DNA of 16,014 bases from Bacteroidota bacterium (GTDB lineage: Bacteria > Bacteroidota > Ignavibacteria > Ignavibacteriales > Melioribacteraceae), in assembly GCA_021812745.1 (NCBI GenBank), contig JAKAMS010000017.1:1-16014 (forward strand), in the 5' to 3' direction. A program made the translations under genes and the position numbers. Positions 1-7,033 of this stretch are shown piece by piece. Position 1 is the stretch's first letter. Each line of letters opens with the position of its first letter. The notes under the pieces were generated by a model. That model was given only the letters and a program-made list of their open reading frames with translations. It had not been told where the DNA came from and ran no database searches.

Positions 1-40
1 CCTTGGCAAGGTTGCGCTCTACCAACTGAGCTATTCCCGC
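1..40 (-). tRNA. tRNA-Gly (anticodon GCC), 5' part only
   Basis: Read on the minus strand, bases 40 to 1 give the first 40 bases of a tRNA: acceptor strand GCGGGAA, TA, D-arm GCTC-AGTTGGTA-GAGC, then anticodon stem CAACC and loop TTGCCAA. The anticodon GCC (bases 5-7) reads glycine codons. The variable loop, T-arm and acceptor 3' strand lie beyond the left edge, so the gene is cut by the window and is not a pseudogene as far as can be seen. A matching promoter lies just upstream at 73-103. Confidence 0.93.
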
Positions 41-72
41 ATATCAAAATCTTAAGAACAATTTTTACGTGC

Positions 73-103
73 CAAATATAATATTGTTGTTAATGCCAAT
101 CAA
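73..103 (-). promoter_or_regulatory. FCB-type promoter for tRNA-Gly
   Basis: On the minus strand a TTG (bases 103-101) is followed after 20 bases by TATATTTG (bases 80-73), which fits the Bacteroidota -33/-7 pattern with TAnnTTTG. Transcription would start near base 67, about 27 bases before the tRNA 5' end. The spacing matches the korA promoter at 10531-10561. The region is AT-rich, so a chance match is possible, but position and orientation fit a tRNA promoter. Confidence 0.55.
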
Positions 104-223
104 CTTTGATTGAGAAAAATTTTAAAAATCGTTTCTACCGGAGGTCTATAGCATTTTTGTCGGGGGAAAGGGGCGTTATAATGTTCAGTTCTATTTTAAT
201 GAAAAGATTGTCAGCTAAGTTTT

Positions 224-231
224 TATCTTTG
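224..231 (+). promoter_or_regulatory. Candidate -7 element of pcm-miaA promoter
   Basis: TATCTTTG matches the Bacteroidota -7 consensus TAnnTTTG and would place transcription start near base 237, giving a leader of about 23 bases before pcm. No good TTG/TTTG is seen 19-20 bases upstream (the only nearby TTG, 208-210, is 13 bases away), so only half of the promoter is supported. The rest of the 219-base gap between tRNA and pcm holds the tRNA promoter and nothing else I recognise. Confidence 0.4.
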
Positions 232-259
232 CGGTGCTAATAATAAATCATATACGGAA

Positions 260-898
260 ATGTTCGAAAGAGAAAGAGAAGAACTCGTCGAGATTCTAAA
301 AAATAAAGGGATTACCAATAAGCGTGTGCTGGATGCTTTCCTTAAAGTTGAGAGGCATCTATTTGTCCCCGATATCATGAAACAACATGCTTATAAAGAT
401 GTTGCTTTGCCAATCGGTATGGGGCAAACAATTTCTCAGCCATACACAGTTGCATACATGACACAAGCCCTCGATCCGCAGCCACAGCAAAAGATATTGG
501 AAATTGGTACCGGATCAGGATACCAAGCTGCCATTCTTTCTCAAATGGGAGCGCGTGTATTTACTATTGAACGTCATCACGATCTTTATAATTCAGCAAT
601 GAAAATCTTTGATAAAATGAATCTGAGGATTGCGGCACGTTGCAGCGATGGAACTCTCGGCTGGCAAGAATTTTCTCCTTATGATGGAATTATAGTTACT
701 GCCGGCGGTCCTTCGGTACCGGTAAATCTAAAAAAGCAATTAGCGGAAAACGGTAGACTTGTTATTCCTGTAGGCGATAAGAAAATTCAATCGCTTCAAA
801 TTATCTCTAAATTTTCTTCAGATGAATTTCAAATCCGAGAGGTTCCGTATTTTGCTTTTGTACCGCTCATAGGTAGAGAGGGATGGAAAGAAAAATAA
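260..898 (+). CDS. pcm: Protein-L-isoaspartate O-methyltransferase
   Basis: This cytoplasmic repair enzyme uses S-adenosylmethionine to methylate L-isoaspartyl residues in aged proteins so that they can return to L-aspartate. The 212-residue product has the usual family length. Visible motifs are GQTISQP at 55-61, which includes the family's active-site Ser59, and the SAM-binding motif EIGTGSGY at 81-88 of the Rossmann methyltransferase fold, followed by the acidic position in FTIERH. The next conserved strand reads YDGIIVTAGG and the C-terminus carries the late VPLIGREGW block. The ATG start follows a short leader with no strong ribosome binding site. The last 16 bases overlap miaA, so the two are probably translated together. 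The function is clear from the motifs; the in vivo substrates are not. Confidence 0.96.
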   Translation: MFEREREELVEILKNKGITNKRVLDAFLKVERHLFVPDIMKQHAYKDVALPIGMGQTISQPYTVAYMTQALDPQPQQKILEIGTGSGYQAAILSQMGARVFTIERHHDLYNSAMKIFDKMNLRIAARCSDGTLGWQEFSPYDGIIVTAGGPSVPVNLKKQLAENGRLVIPVGDKKIQSLQIISKFSSDEFQIREVPYFAFVPLIGREGWKEK

Positions 899-1800
899 TC
901 GTCATAGTTGGTCCAACGTGTTCGGGAAAAACTAAAGTTGGAATTTCTCTTGCCGGGAATTTGCAAACGGAAATTATTTCTGCCGATAGCCGTCAGATTT
1001 ATAAATATTTAGATATAGGCACAGCAAAACCGGAAATGAATGATCTTGCGAAGAATAAACATCATTTCATCAATTATTTAGAACCGGAAGAAGATTACAA
1101 CGTTAGCAAATTCGAAAACGATGCCTTGAAAATTATAAATAGATTGATAAACCAAGGCAAAGTCCCGGTTGTGGTTGGCGGATCCGGTCTTTATATCAAA
1201 GCATTAATTGACGGAATATTTGATTCGGTAGATACTGATGAAGAATACCGGGAAGAGTTGAAAACAAAACGAGAAGAGTTCGGTAATCAGTATTTGTACG
1301 ATGAGCTCAAGAAAGTTGATACGCAAAGCGCTTCAAAAATGCTTCCGCAAAATTGGAAACGTGTAATGCGTGCGCTAGAAGTTTTTCATTTAACCGGCGA
1401 ACCAATATGGAAATTTCAAAATGTTCACAAACGAAAAGCTGATTTTGATTTTATTCAATTCGGATTAAATTGGGAACGAAGTCAACTCTACATGAACATT
1501 GAAAATCGGGTTGATGAAATGATTGAGAATGGCTTAGTTGATGAAGTGAAAAGTATTTTGGAAAGTGGTTATCAAAAAAAAATAAACGCTTTGAATACGG
1601 TCGGTTATAAAGAAATTATCTCTTATCTTGGGAATGAAATAACAATTGACCGGGCGGTTGAACTGATTAAGAGAAATACGCGAAGGTTTGCAAAAAGACA
1701 AATGACCTGGTTCAGAAAAGATGACCGGATTAACTGGCTTCAAATCAATTCTCAAAATGATTTAGAGAATGCCGCTCAATTTATTTTGAAAAATTTTTAA
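883..1800 (+). CDS. miaA: tRNA dimethylallyltransferase MiaA
   Basis: MiaA transfers a dimethylallyl group to N6 of A37 in tRNAs that read codons starting with U, the first step towards ms2i6A. The 305-residue length is normal for the family. The P-loop is GPTCSGKT at 10-17 (Lys16, Thr17), with Cys where Ala is common. It is followed by SADSRQIY at 33-40, which holds the family's catalytic Asp35, and by DIGTAKP. VVGGSGLYIKALIDG and the late GYKEI and RNTRRFAKRQMTWFR blocks are also typical. The ATG lies inside the end of pcm in another frame (16-base overlap) and is preceded by the purine-rich AGAGAGGG, which looks like a ribosome binding site. This suggests an operon with pcm. There is no other plausible identity. 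Confidence 0.97.
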   Translation: MERKIIVIVGPTCSGKTKVGISLAGNLQTEIISADSRQIYKYLDIGTAKPEMNDLAKNKHHFINYLEPEEDYNVSKFENDALKIINRLINQGKVPVVVGGSGLYIKALIDGIFDSVDTDEEYREELKTKREEFGNQYLYDELKKVDTQSASKMLPQNWKRVMRALEVFHLTGEPIWKFQNVHKRKADFDFIQFGLNWERSQLYMNIENRVDEMIENGLVDEVKSILESGYQKKINALNTVGYKEIISYLGNEITIDRAVELIKRNTRRFAKRQMTWFRKDDRINWLQINSQNDLENAAQFILKNF

Positions 1801-1831
1801 CTAATTTTGAACAGAAATTTGAAAAAATAAT

Positions 1832-3199
1832 ATGAAAGAAAAAATCAGAATTGCATCGGGACAAGGTTTTTGGGGAGATTTAATTGACGCGCCGTATACT
1901 CAAGTAACTGCCGGCGATGTTGATTACTTAGTTATGGATTACCTTGCTGAAGTTACTATGTCCATTCTTCAGAAACAGAAGAATAAAAATCCTAAACTTG
2001 GTTATGCCCGAGATATACCTGAATTAATGGAAAGAATTCTTCCTATCTGCAAGGAGAAGAAGATAAAAGTAATTACTAACGGCGGCGGTGTTAATCCTGA
2101 AGCTTGTGCAGAGGCAATTCTTGAAGTTGCAAAAAAACTTTCTATTAAGGATTTGAAAATTGCAGTTGTTGTTGGTGATAATATAAAAGACCGTCTTGAT
2201 GAAATTATTTCTGCCGGATGTGAACTGAAAAATATGGAAACCGGAGAATCAATTAAAAGTGTTAAAGACAAATTGTTAAGTGCCAATGTCTATTTCGGTG
2301 CAATGCCGATTGTAGAAGCGCTGAAACAAAACGCCGATATAGTAATTACCGGAAGAACTACAGACACCGGTTTGACTCTTGCACCCATGATATATGAATT
2401 TGGATGGAAAGAAAATGATTACGATCTACTTTCTGCCGGAACGATTGCCGGACATATTCTAGAATGCGGCGGACAGGCAAGCGGAGGTAATTTCTTAGGT
2501 GATTGGCAGTCTATTCCAAATCTTGCAGAAATTGGTTTCCCAATAGCTGAAGCATTTCCCAACGGCGAAGTGGTTATTACTAAACATGAATCGCTTGGTG
2601 GAAAAGTAAGTTACGAAACTGTAGCAGAACAACTCGTTTATGAAATTGGTGATCCCAAAAACTATATAACGCCGGATTGCGTTGCGGATTTTACTTCAAT
2701 TCATCTAGAAGAACTTGCGCCGAACCGTGTTAAAGTTTTTGGCATAAAAGGGAATAAGGAAACAGAATTTTATAAAGTGTCATGCGCATATTCCAGCGGT
2801 TACTCATCTTCCGGAAGTCTTACTTACTCATGGCCGAAAGCTCTAACAAAGGCAAAAGCCGCAGATGAAATTTTACGTAAGAGGTTGCAAAATCTCAATC
2901 TCAAATTCGATGAAATACGAACTGAGTTTATTGGATATAACGCTTGTCACGGTCCTCTTGCTACGGAAGTTGATGAAGAAAATATTAACGAAGTAATGCT
3001 GCGGGTTGGTGTACGAGGCGGAGATTACAATTCAATAGAAAGATTTGGAAAAGAGATTGCGCCGCTGATCTTAACGGGACCTCCGGGCGTAACTGGATTT
3101 GCCGGAGGAAGACCAAAGCCGAGTGAAGTTGTTGCATATTGGCCGGCTCTTATGCCAAAAAATTTAGTTCAACCTGAAGTCAAATTATTCGAGTTGTGA
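1832..3199 (+). CDS. Acyclic terpene utilization AtuA-family protein (DUF1446)
   Basis: The 455-residue product matches the AtuA/DUF1446 family, named after a Pseudomonas gene needed for growth on citronellol-type terpenes; the biochemical activity of the family is poorly defined. Family-like blocks are IRIASGQGFWGD near the N-terminus, GDVDYLVMDYLAE, the glycine-rich GGGVNPEAC from residue 84, ITGRTTDTGLTLAP near 170-185, and GHILECGGQASGGNF after 205. No signal peptide or membrane segment is seen, so it is probably cytosolic. The next gene starts one base after the TGA stop and encodes the small domain that in many AtuA proteins is fused at the C-terminus. The ATG has no clear ribosome binding site. 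No citronellol or leucine catabolic genes (acyl-CoA carboxylase or dehydrogenase) are in view, so terpene use should not be assumed. Confidence 0.85.
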   Translation: MKEKIRIASGQGFWGDLIDAPYTQVTAGDVDYLVMDYLAEVTMSILQKQKNKNPKLGYARDIPELMERILPICKEKKIKVITNGGGVNPEACAEAILEVAKKLSIKDLKIAVVVGDNIKDRLDEIISAGCELKNMETGESIKSVKDKLLSANVYFGAMPIVEALKQNADIVITGRTTDTGLTLAPMIYEFGWKENDYDLLSAGTIAGHILECGGQASGGNFLGDWQSIPNLAEIGFPIAEAFPNGEVVITKHESLGGKVSYETVAEQLVYEIGDPKNYITPDCVADFTSIHLEELAPNRVKVFGIKGNKETEFYKVSCAYSSGYSSSGSLTYSWPKALTKAKAADEILRKRLQNLNLKFDEIRTEFIGYNACHGPLATEVDEENINEVMLRVGVRGGDYNSIERFGKEIAPLILTGPPGVTGFAGGRPKPSEVVAYWPALMPKNLVQPEVKLFEL

Positions 3200-3200
3200 A

Positions 3201-3512
3201 ATGAAAATTAAACTGATTGATATTGCTCACGGCAGAAGCGGCGATAAAGGCGATGCCGCAAATGTAGGCATCATTGCTTATAACGATGATGGCTATGAAA
3301 TAATTAAAAGACATTTAACCGCCGAAAATGTTAAAAAACATTTTGAGGGGATTTGTTTTGGCGAAGTCGAACGGTTTGAAATGCCAAACATTCGTGCGCT
3401 CAATTTTTTATTGCATAACACACTTGGCGGCGGCGGAACAGTTTCGCTTAAGCACGATGCGCAAGGGAAAACTATAGCTTCGGCATTATTAAGAATGGAA
3501 ATAGAAATCTAA
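3201..3512 (+). CDS. AtuA-associated small domain protein
   Basis: This 103-residue protein corresponds to the C-terminal domain of AtuA-type proteins. It carries IAHGRSGDKGDAANVGIIAY near residues 8-27, and a glycine-rich HNTLGGGGTVSL block followed by an LLRMEI end. Its start codon lies one base after the TGA of the DUF1446 gene, so translational coupling is very likely. The pair probably works as a complex equivalent to the fused protein, which is an inference from gene structure. It has no signal peptide, membrane segment or cysteine pair. The molecular function is unknown. Confidence 0.82.
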   Translation: MKIKLIDIAHGRSGDKGDAANVGIIAYNDDGYEIIKRHLTAENVKKHFEGICFGEVERFEMPNIRALNFLLHNTLGGGGTVSLKHDAQGKTIASALLRMEIEI

Positions 3513-3552
3513 TTTTATAAAGAAGGTCATTGACTCTTCCTAATATTTTTTT

Positions 3553-3571
3553 GAGCGGTTATTAACCGTTC
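3553..3571 (+). other. Hairpin in the prfB upstream region
   Basis: An inverted repeat forms an 8-base-pair stem (bases 3553-3560 with 3564-3571, one G-T pair) around a 3-base loop, 29 bases before the prfB ATG. No T-run follows it on the plus strand, and on the minus strand it is followed by A rather than T, so it does not look like an intrinsic terminator. It may be a structure in the prfB leader or chance. Confidence 0.3.
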
Positions 3572-3599
3572 TCCACATCAAAAAATCAAAGGGAATAAA

Positions 3600-4701
3600 A
3601 TGTTCGAAGATCAGATAAAAAGACTTAACGACTACGCACTCAAAATAGAGAATCTACGAGGTTATCTTTAAATTACCTGAAAAAGAAAAACAGATAGAAG
3701 AAATCCGTAATCAAGCAGAAGCTCCCGGCTTCTGGAACGATCAGAAAAACGCGCAAGCAGTTTTCCAAAAATCTAAATCTCTTCAAATTTGGGTTGACGC
3801 TTGGAATAAAATAAATGCACAGCAGATAAACCTTAGGGAGTTTATTGAGCTTGCCGAAGCCGAACAAGACCAAAATTTAGCTTCTGAAATTGAAACTGAG
3901 ATTAACGCTCTTCAAAAAGCTTATGCAGAAGTTGAACTTAAAAGCATGCTGAGCGGTAAAGACGATGATAAGAATTGCATCCTTACAATTCATTCAGGTG
4001 CCGGCGGAACTGAATCTCAAGATTGGGCGCAGATGTTAATGAGAATGTATCTTAGGTGGGGTGAACAAAACGGTTACAAAATGAATTTAGTGGATTGGCT
4101 TGACGGCGATGGTGCCGGGATAAAAAGTGCGACAATAGAAGTTGAAGGTGAGTTCGCATTCGGATATCTAAAAGCAGAAAACGGCGTGCATCGTTTAGTT
4201 CGCATTTCTCCATTCGATTCCAATAAGAGAAGACACACATCGTTCGCATCGGTTTTTGTTATTCCGGAAATTGATGACACAATTGAAATAGATATTAATC
4301 CTGCCGATTTAAGAATTGATACTTTCCGTTCCGGCGGCAAAGGCGGGCAGAATGTTAACAAAGTTGAAACAGCAGTCCGCATCACACACATTCCAAGCGG
4401 TGTTGTTGCCGCTTGTCAAACGGAACGCTCACAGCTTCAAAATAAAACTAACGCGTTTAAAATGCTGCGCTCTCGTCTCTATCAGATAGAGGTGGATAAA
4501 CAAACTGCCGCCGCAGACGAAATTGAGAAAACCAAAATGAAAATTGAATGGGGAAGTCAGATACGTTCTTATGTTTTTCATCCATATAATATGGTTAAAG
4601 ACCACAGAACAAATTATGAGACTTCCGATGTTCAAGGCGTAATGGATGGCGGAATAAATCAATTCATAAAAGAATATCTATTAAAATTCACTCAGAATTA
4701 A
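3600..4701 (+). CDS. prfB: Peptide chain release factor 2 (programmed +1 frameshift)
   Basis: RF2 ends translation at UGA and UAA. Translation from the ATG at 3600 gives 23 codons ending in the family sequence NLRGYL, then meets an in-frame TAA at 3669-3671. A +1 slip on CTT restores the frame at base 3670 (AAA) and runs to 4701, for a total of about 366 residues, against 365 in E. coli. After the shift the protein has the stop-codon recognition motif SPF (about 203-205), typical of RF2 and not RF1, and the catalytic GGQ (about 248-250) within [13 protein letters not shown]. Both sit two residues before their E. coli positions. A purine-rich AAGGGA precedes the start. A gene model starting at the internal ATG 3946 would lose domain 1. 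It is likely cotranscribed with the following gene. Confidence 0.96.
3658..3671 (+). promoter_or_regulatory. prfB +1 frameshift site with UAA stop
   Basis: The site consists of GAGGT (3658-3662), which can pair with the anti-Shine-Dalgarno end of 16S rRNA, then TAT, the slip codon CTT (3666-3668) and the stop TAA (3669-3671). The three-base distance from the SD-like element to CTT equals that of E. coli prfB. In the classical site the stop is UGA, read only by RF2, so scarce RF2 raises frameshifting. Here the stop is UAA, which RF1 also reads, so feedback should be less specific to RF2. The shift itself is needed to make full-length protein. Confidence 0.93.
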
Positions 4702-4724
4702 AAAATCTTTTTAGGATTATTGAT

Positions 4725-5138
4725 ATGAAATTCCATACAGAATATCATTGGTTTAATACTTCCAAACGAAGAGAATATATTAACATTACCGGAGATGTTG
4801 AAAAGGCGCTAAAGAAAAGCGGAATAAAAGATGGAATGATTTTGGTATCCGCAATGCATATTACTGCCGGGATTTATGTTAACGATGCCGAAAGCGGATT
4901 GATCCAGGATATTGACGAATGGCTTGAAAGTTTAGCCCCTTTTAAATCTGATTATCATCATCACCGTACAGGCGAAGACAATGGCGATGCGCATTTGAAA
5001 AGTATGCTTGTGCATCATGAAGTTATTATTCCGGTAACCGAAGGCAATCTAGATTTTGGACCATGGCAGCAAGTTTACTATGCAGAATTTGATGGTCAGC
5101 GCCGCAAAAGAGTTCTAATAAAAGTGATGGGTGAATAA
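4725..5138 (+). CDS. YjbQ/UPF0047 family protein, secondary thiamine-phosphate synthase
   Basis: This 137-residue protein belongs to the YjbQ (UPF0047) family, small cytosolic proteins of uncertain main role. E. coli YjbQ has weak thiamine phosphate synthase activity, which gives the family its database name. Conserved features are [14 protein letters not shown] around His45, the [13 protein letters not shown] block at 78-90 with several likely metal-binding histidines, and the C-terminal [18 protein letters not shown]. It follows prfB by 23 bases and has no promoter of its own that I can see, so it is probably in the prfB operon. No thiamine biosynthesis genes are nearby; the true function here is open. 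Confidence 0.88.
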   Translation: MKFHTEYHWFNTSKRREYINITGDVEKALKKSGIKDGMILVSAMHITAGIYVNDAESGLIQDIDEWLESLAPFKSDYHHHRTGEDNGDAHLKSMLVHHEVIIPVTEGNLDFGPWQQVYYAEFDGQRRKRVLIKVMGE

Positions 5139-5150
5139 AAAATAATTGCA

Positions 5151-5175
5151 AATTGAGAATTTCCAATTGAGAATT
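5151..5175. repeat. Two direct copies of AATTGAGAATT
   Basis: The 11-base sequence AATTGAGAATT occurs at 5151-5161 and 5165-5175, a 14-base period, in the 47-base gap between the YjbQ-family and alkyltransferase-like genes. It is very AT-rich and may be slipped-strand duplication rather than a regulatory site. Confidence 0.5.
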
Positions 5176-5185
5176 ATTTTATTAT

Positions 5186-5536
5186 ATGAGTAAGAAAAGA
5201 GATTTCTTCGATCGGGTTTACGATGTAGTTGCAAAAATTCCTAAAGGAAAAGTAACAACATACGGTGCAATAGCTGAGGTCTGCGGCACAAAAGCCGCGG
5301 CAAGGACTGTCGGCTGGGCGTTAAACGGCGCTAGTCAAAGCGGTTTACCATGTCATAGAGTTGTAAACCGATTTGGGGCTTTAACCGGTAAAGTTCATTT
5401 TGGCGACGCTTTTTTGATGGAAGAACTCCTTCGTAGTGAAGGAGTTGAGTTTGATGATGAAAATTGTGTTATGATGGAAAAATGTTTGTGGATTCCAACT
5501 AAGAGAAATCAAAAAAAGAAAAAGAAGAAATCTTAA
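5186..5536 (+). CDS. MGMT-family alkyltransferase-like protein, single domain
   Basis: The 116-residue protein is the C-terminal DNA-binding/active-site domain of O6-alkylguanine-DNA alkyltransferases without the N-terminal domain. Visible motifs are KGKVTTYGAIA (Tyr26), the helix-turn-helix region with RTVGWAL (Arg40, position of the 'arginine finger' that flips the base), and PCHRV with Cys56 at the alkyl-acceptor position. Many short family members (ATL proteins) replace this Cys with Trp and only flag lesions; here the Cys is kept, so direct repair is possible but not shown. The C-terminus is a lysine-rich tail (KKKKKKS). The start ATG has no ribosome binding site. The stop overlaps the end of the convergent LiaF-like gene by four bases. 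Confidence 0.88.
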   Translation: MSKKRDFFDRVYDVVAKIPKGKVTTYGAIAEVCGTKAAARTVGWALNGASQSGLPCHRVVNRFGALTGKVHFGDAFLMEELLRSEGVEFDDENCVMMEKCLWIPTKRNQKKKKKKS

Positions 5537-6429
5537 TATCTGTTAACAGTTAAAGAAGAAACTCCTCCCTTGATATCAATGACAATTCTCTTCTCACTTG
5601 AACTGAAATTTTCCGTTAAATAATGACCGCTTCCTCTGCTTTCAAATCCATGAATATTTTTTGAGCTTAATGCCATCTCCGATTGAATTTCGCACCCGAC
5701 TGAACTTGGCACATCTATAGTAATATTTGCCGCTCCCATTTCGATGTTAACATTCGTTTCATCATTCCTATCTCCAAGCTTAAGATGTGTTGTGGAAGCT
5801 CCTGTATGAATATCAACATTTCTAATTTTGAATTTAGTCAAGTCAAGAAAGGATTTTGAAGCGCCTACATCCAAAGTAATATTCCAAACCGGTTTTTCGT
5901 TAAGCGCTACACTAAGATGATTCCTGAATGTATTTCTAAAGAGATGAAATTTCTTTGTGTGAAGACTAAATTGCACATTCGCAGAAGTATCGTCCTTCCA
6001 CGATTCAAAATCATATTCGGCAAAATTTCCTTTTGATTTTCCTTCTGCCAGTTTCTCTGTCGAATCGCTTATTATAAAAGTACCCGCACCGGAATTGATC
6101 TGCAAATCAGCAGTTTTGATTGAAGGATCGAAATCCTCGTTATTAAATTGAGTATAAGGAGAATCATTATCTGAAAAATCAAAACTGTAGAATCCGTCAT
6201 CAATCATTCCAAATAAAAGAAGAGCTAGAAAAATTCCGAATAATGCGCTGATTACTGGGCGTACAATGTTTTCCTTAAAAATAACGAGAGCGCCCCAAAA
6301 GACAAATATCAACGGCCACAAATCCCAAACGAATCCAAATGAACTTTGGAACACTTCATACTTCGTCAGTAAAAATAGCGCGCCGAGAGTCAAAAGAAAG
6401 AAACCCCAAAATAATTTTCCTGTTTTCAT
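5533..6429 (-). CDS. LiaF-like membrane protein with C-terminal adhesin-like domain
   Basis: The 298-residue product has three hydrophobic segments near its N-terminus (about 7-22, 33-51 and 59-76) with a WPLIFVFWGALVIF stretch typical of the LiaF/DUF5668 membrane module. A long soluble part follows, rich in beta-strand patterns such as VNIEMGAANITIDVPSSVGCEI and FSSSEKRIVIDIKGGVSSLTV, which resembles the 'toast-rack' (DUF2154) domain of LiaF and related envelope proteins. It lies 12 bases downstream of pspC, with a strong ribosome binding site GGAGAG before its ATG, so it is the second gene of that operon. LiaF in Firmicutes restrains an envelope-stress two-component system; no such system is in view, so a regulatory role is only inferred. 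Its stop overlaps the neighbouring convergent gene. Confidence 0.75.
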   Translation of the reverse strand: MKTGKLFWGFFLLTLGALFLLTKYEVFQSSFGFVWDLWPLIFVFWGALVIFKENIVRPVISALFGIFLALLLFGMIDDGFYSFDFSDNDSPYTQFNNEDFDPSIKTADLQINSGAGTFIISDSTEKLAEGKSKGNFAEYDFESWKDDTSANVQFSLHTKKFHLFRNTFRNHLSVALNEKPVWNITLDVGASKSFLDLTKFKIRNVDIHTGASTTHLKLGDRNDETNVNIEMGAANITIDVPSSVGCEIQSEMALSSKNIHGFESRGSGHYLTENFSSSEKRIVIDIKGGVSSLTVNRY

Positions 6430-6441
6430 TTTATCTCTCCA

Positions 6442-6888
6442 TTACTTTTTCAATGAATTCCAAATTAATAAACCGCCAAGCAGTACAAACATGATTGGCA
6501 GAATATCTCTAAAATCAAAAGATGGAATAAAACGATCTGCAAAAAAGATTAAGCCAAGAGCAATTAAAATTGTCCCCGCAATAATTCTTCCCGAACCGCT
6601 CTTTTTAGCTTCTGTCGGTATTCCATCAAAATTTATAGAAGATGCTTCTGCATTTTGTCCTTCGGTTTTGGGTTCTTCATTTTTTACTCCGTAAGCAATT
6701 TCAAAAGGTTCTTCTGGAATGACTATCCAAAGAATAATATAAATAACTAATCCCATTCCATGCATCAATGTAAAGACAACAAAAAGAATTCTAACTATTA
6801 TTGGATCGATGTTGAAATACTGAGCCAATCCGCCGGCAACTCCGCCTAATACTTTCACTCTGCGTGAACGATAAAGTTTATCTCTCAT
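6442..6888 (-). CDS. PspC-domain membrane protein
   Basis: Residues 1-61 form a PspC domain: the basic start RDKLYRSRRVKVLGGVAGGLAQYFNIDP followed by VRILFVVFTLMHGMGLVIYIILWIVIPEEP, a hydrophobic helical pair ending in the family's IPEEP. After a polar linker (about 68-95) there are two more hydrophobic segments, GRIIAGTILIALGLIFF and ILPIMFVLLGGLLIW, like the small LiaI/DUF5668 module. In enterobacteria PspC is an inner-membrane sensor of the phage-shock response. Here no pspA, pspB or pspF is in view and the partner is the LiaF-like gene downstream, so the protein is best called an envelope-stress type membrane protein of unknown signal. It shares a 145-base divergent intergenic region with nadE; I found no TAnnTTTG promoter on its side. 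Confidence 0.88.
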   Translation of the reverse strand: MRDKLYRSRRVKVLGGVAGGLAQYFNIDPIIVRILFVVFTLMHGMGLVIYIILWIVIPEEPFEIAYGVKNEEPKTEGQNAEASSINFDGIPTEAKKSGSGRIIAGTILIALGLIFFADRFIPSFDFRDILPIMFVLLGGLLIWNSLKK

Positions 6889-6975
6889 AATGTCGCCTCT
6901 TTATTTGTTTCTGTCAATTAAGACGCTCTTCTTCATAAAAGGTTTGAAAAAATTTGAAACAATTAACCGTTAAGA

Positions 6976-7006
6976 TTTGAAAATACTCTCCTTCTTACTA
7001 ACTTTG
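6976..7006 (+). promoter_or_regulatory. FCB-type promoter for nadE
   Basis: TTTG at 6976-6979 and TAACTTTG at 6999-7006 are separated by 19 bases, a full match to the Bacteroidota TTTG-N19-TAnnTTTG pattern. Transcription would start near 7012, giving a leader of about 22 bases with no Shine-Dalgarno sequence. It sits in the divergent gap between pspC and nadE. Confidence 0.65.
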
Positions 7007-7033
7007 ACTAAAAGATAAAGTGATTTTTGATTA

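Noticed and set aside
157..182. Sigma70-like promoter TTGTCG/TATAAT before pcm
   Set aside because: The spacer is only 14 bases, and other promoters in this window use the TAnnTTTG type.
181..240. A 19-codon frame upstream of pcm
   Set aside because: It is very short, shows no similarity that I recognise, and overlaps the candidate -7 element of the pcm promoter.
1802..1809. TAATTTTG as a promoter for the AtuA-family gene
   Set aside because: It has no -33 partner at 19-20 bases; the nearest TTTG is 13 bases away. The gene may simply be cotranscribed with miaA.
3669..3671. Reading the in-frame TAA near the start of prfB as a sequencing error or pseudogene
   Set aside because: The stop follows the conserved NLRGYL-CTT context with an SD-like element at the correct spacing, and the +1 frame continues as intact RF2 to normal length.
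3946..4701. prfB starting at the ATG at 3946
   Set aside because: This would remove domain 1 of RF2; the upstream +1 frame from 3670 codes for typical RF2 sequence and joins the ATG at 3600.
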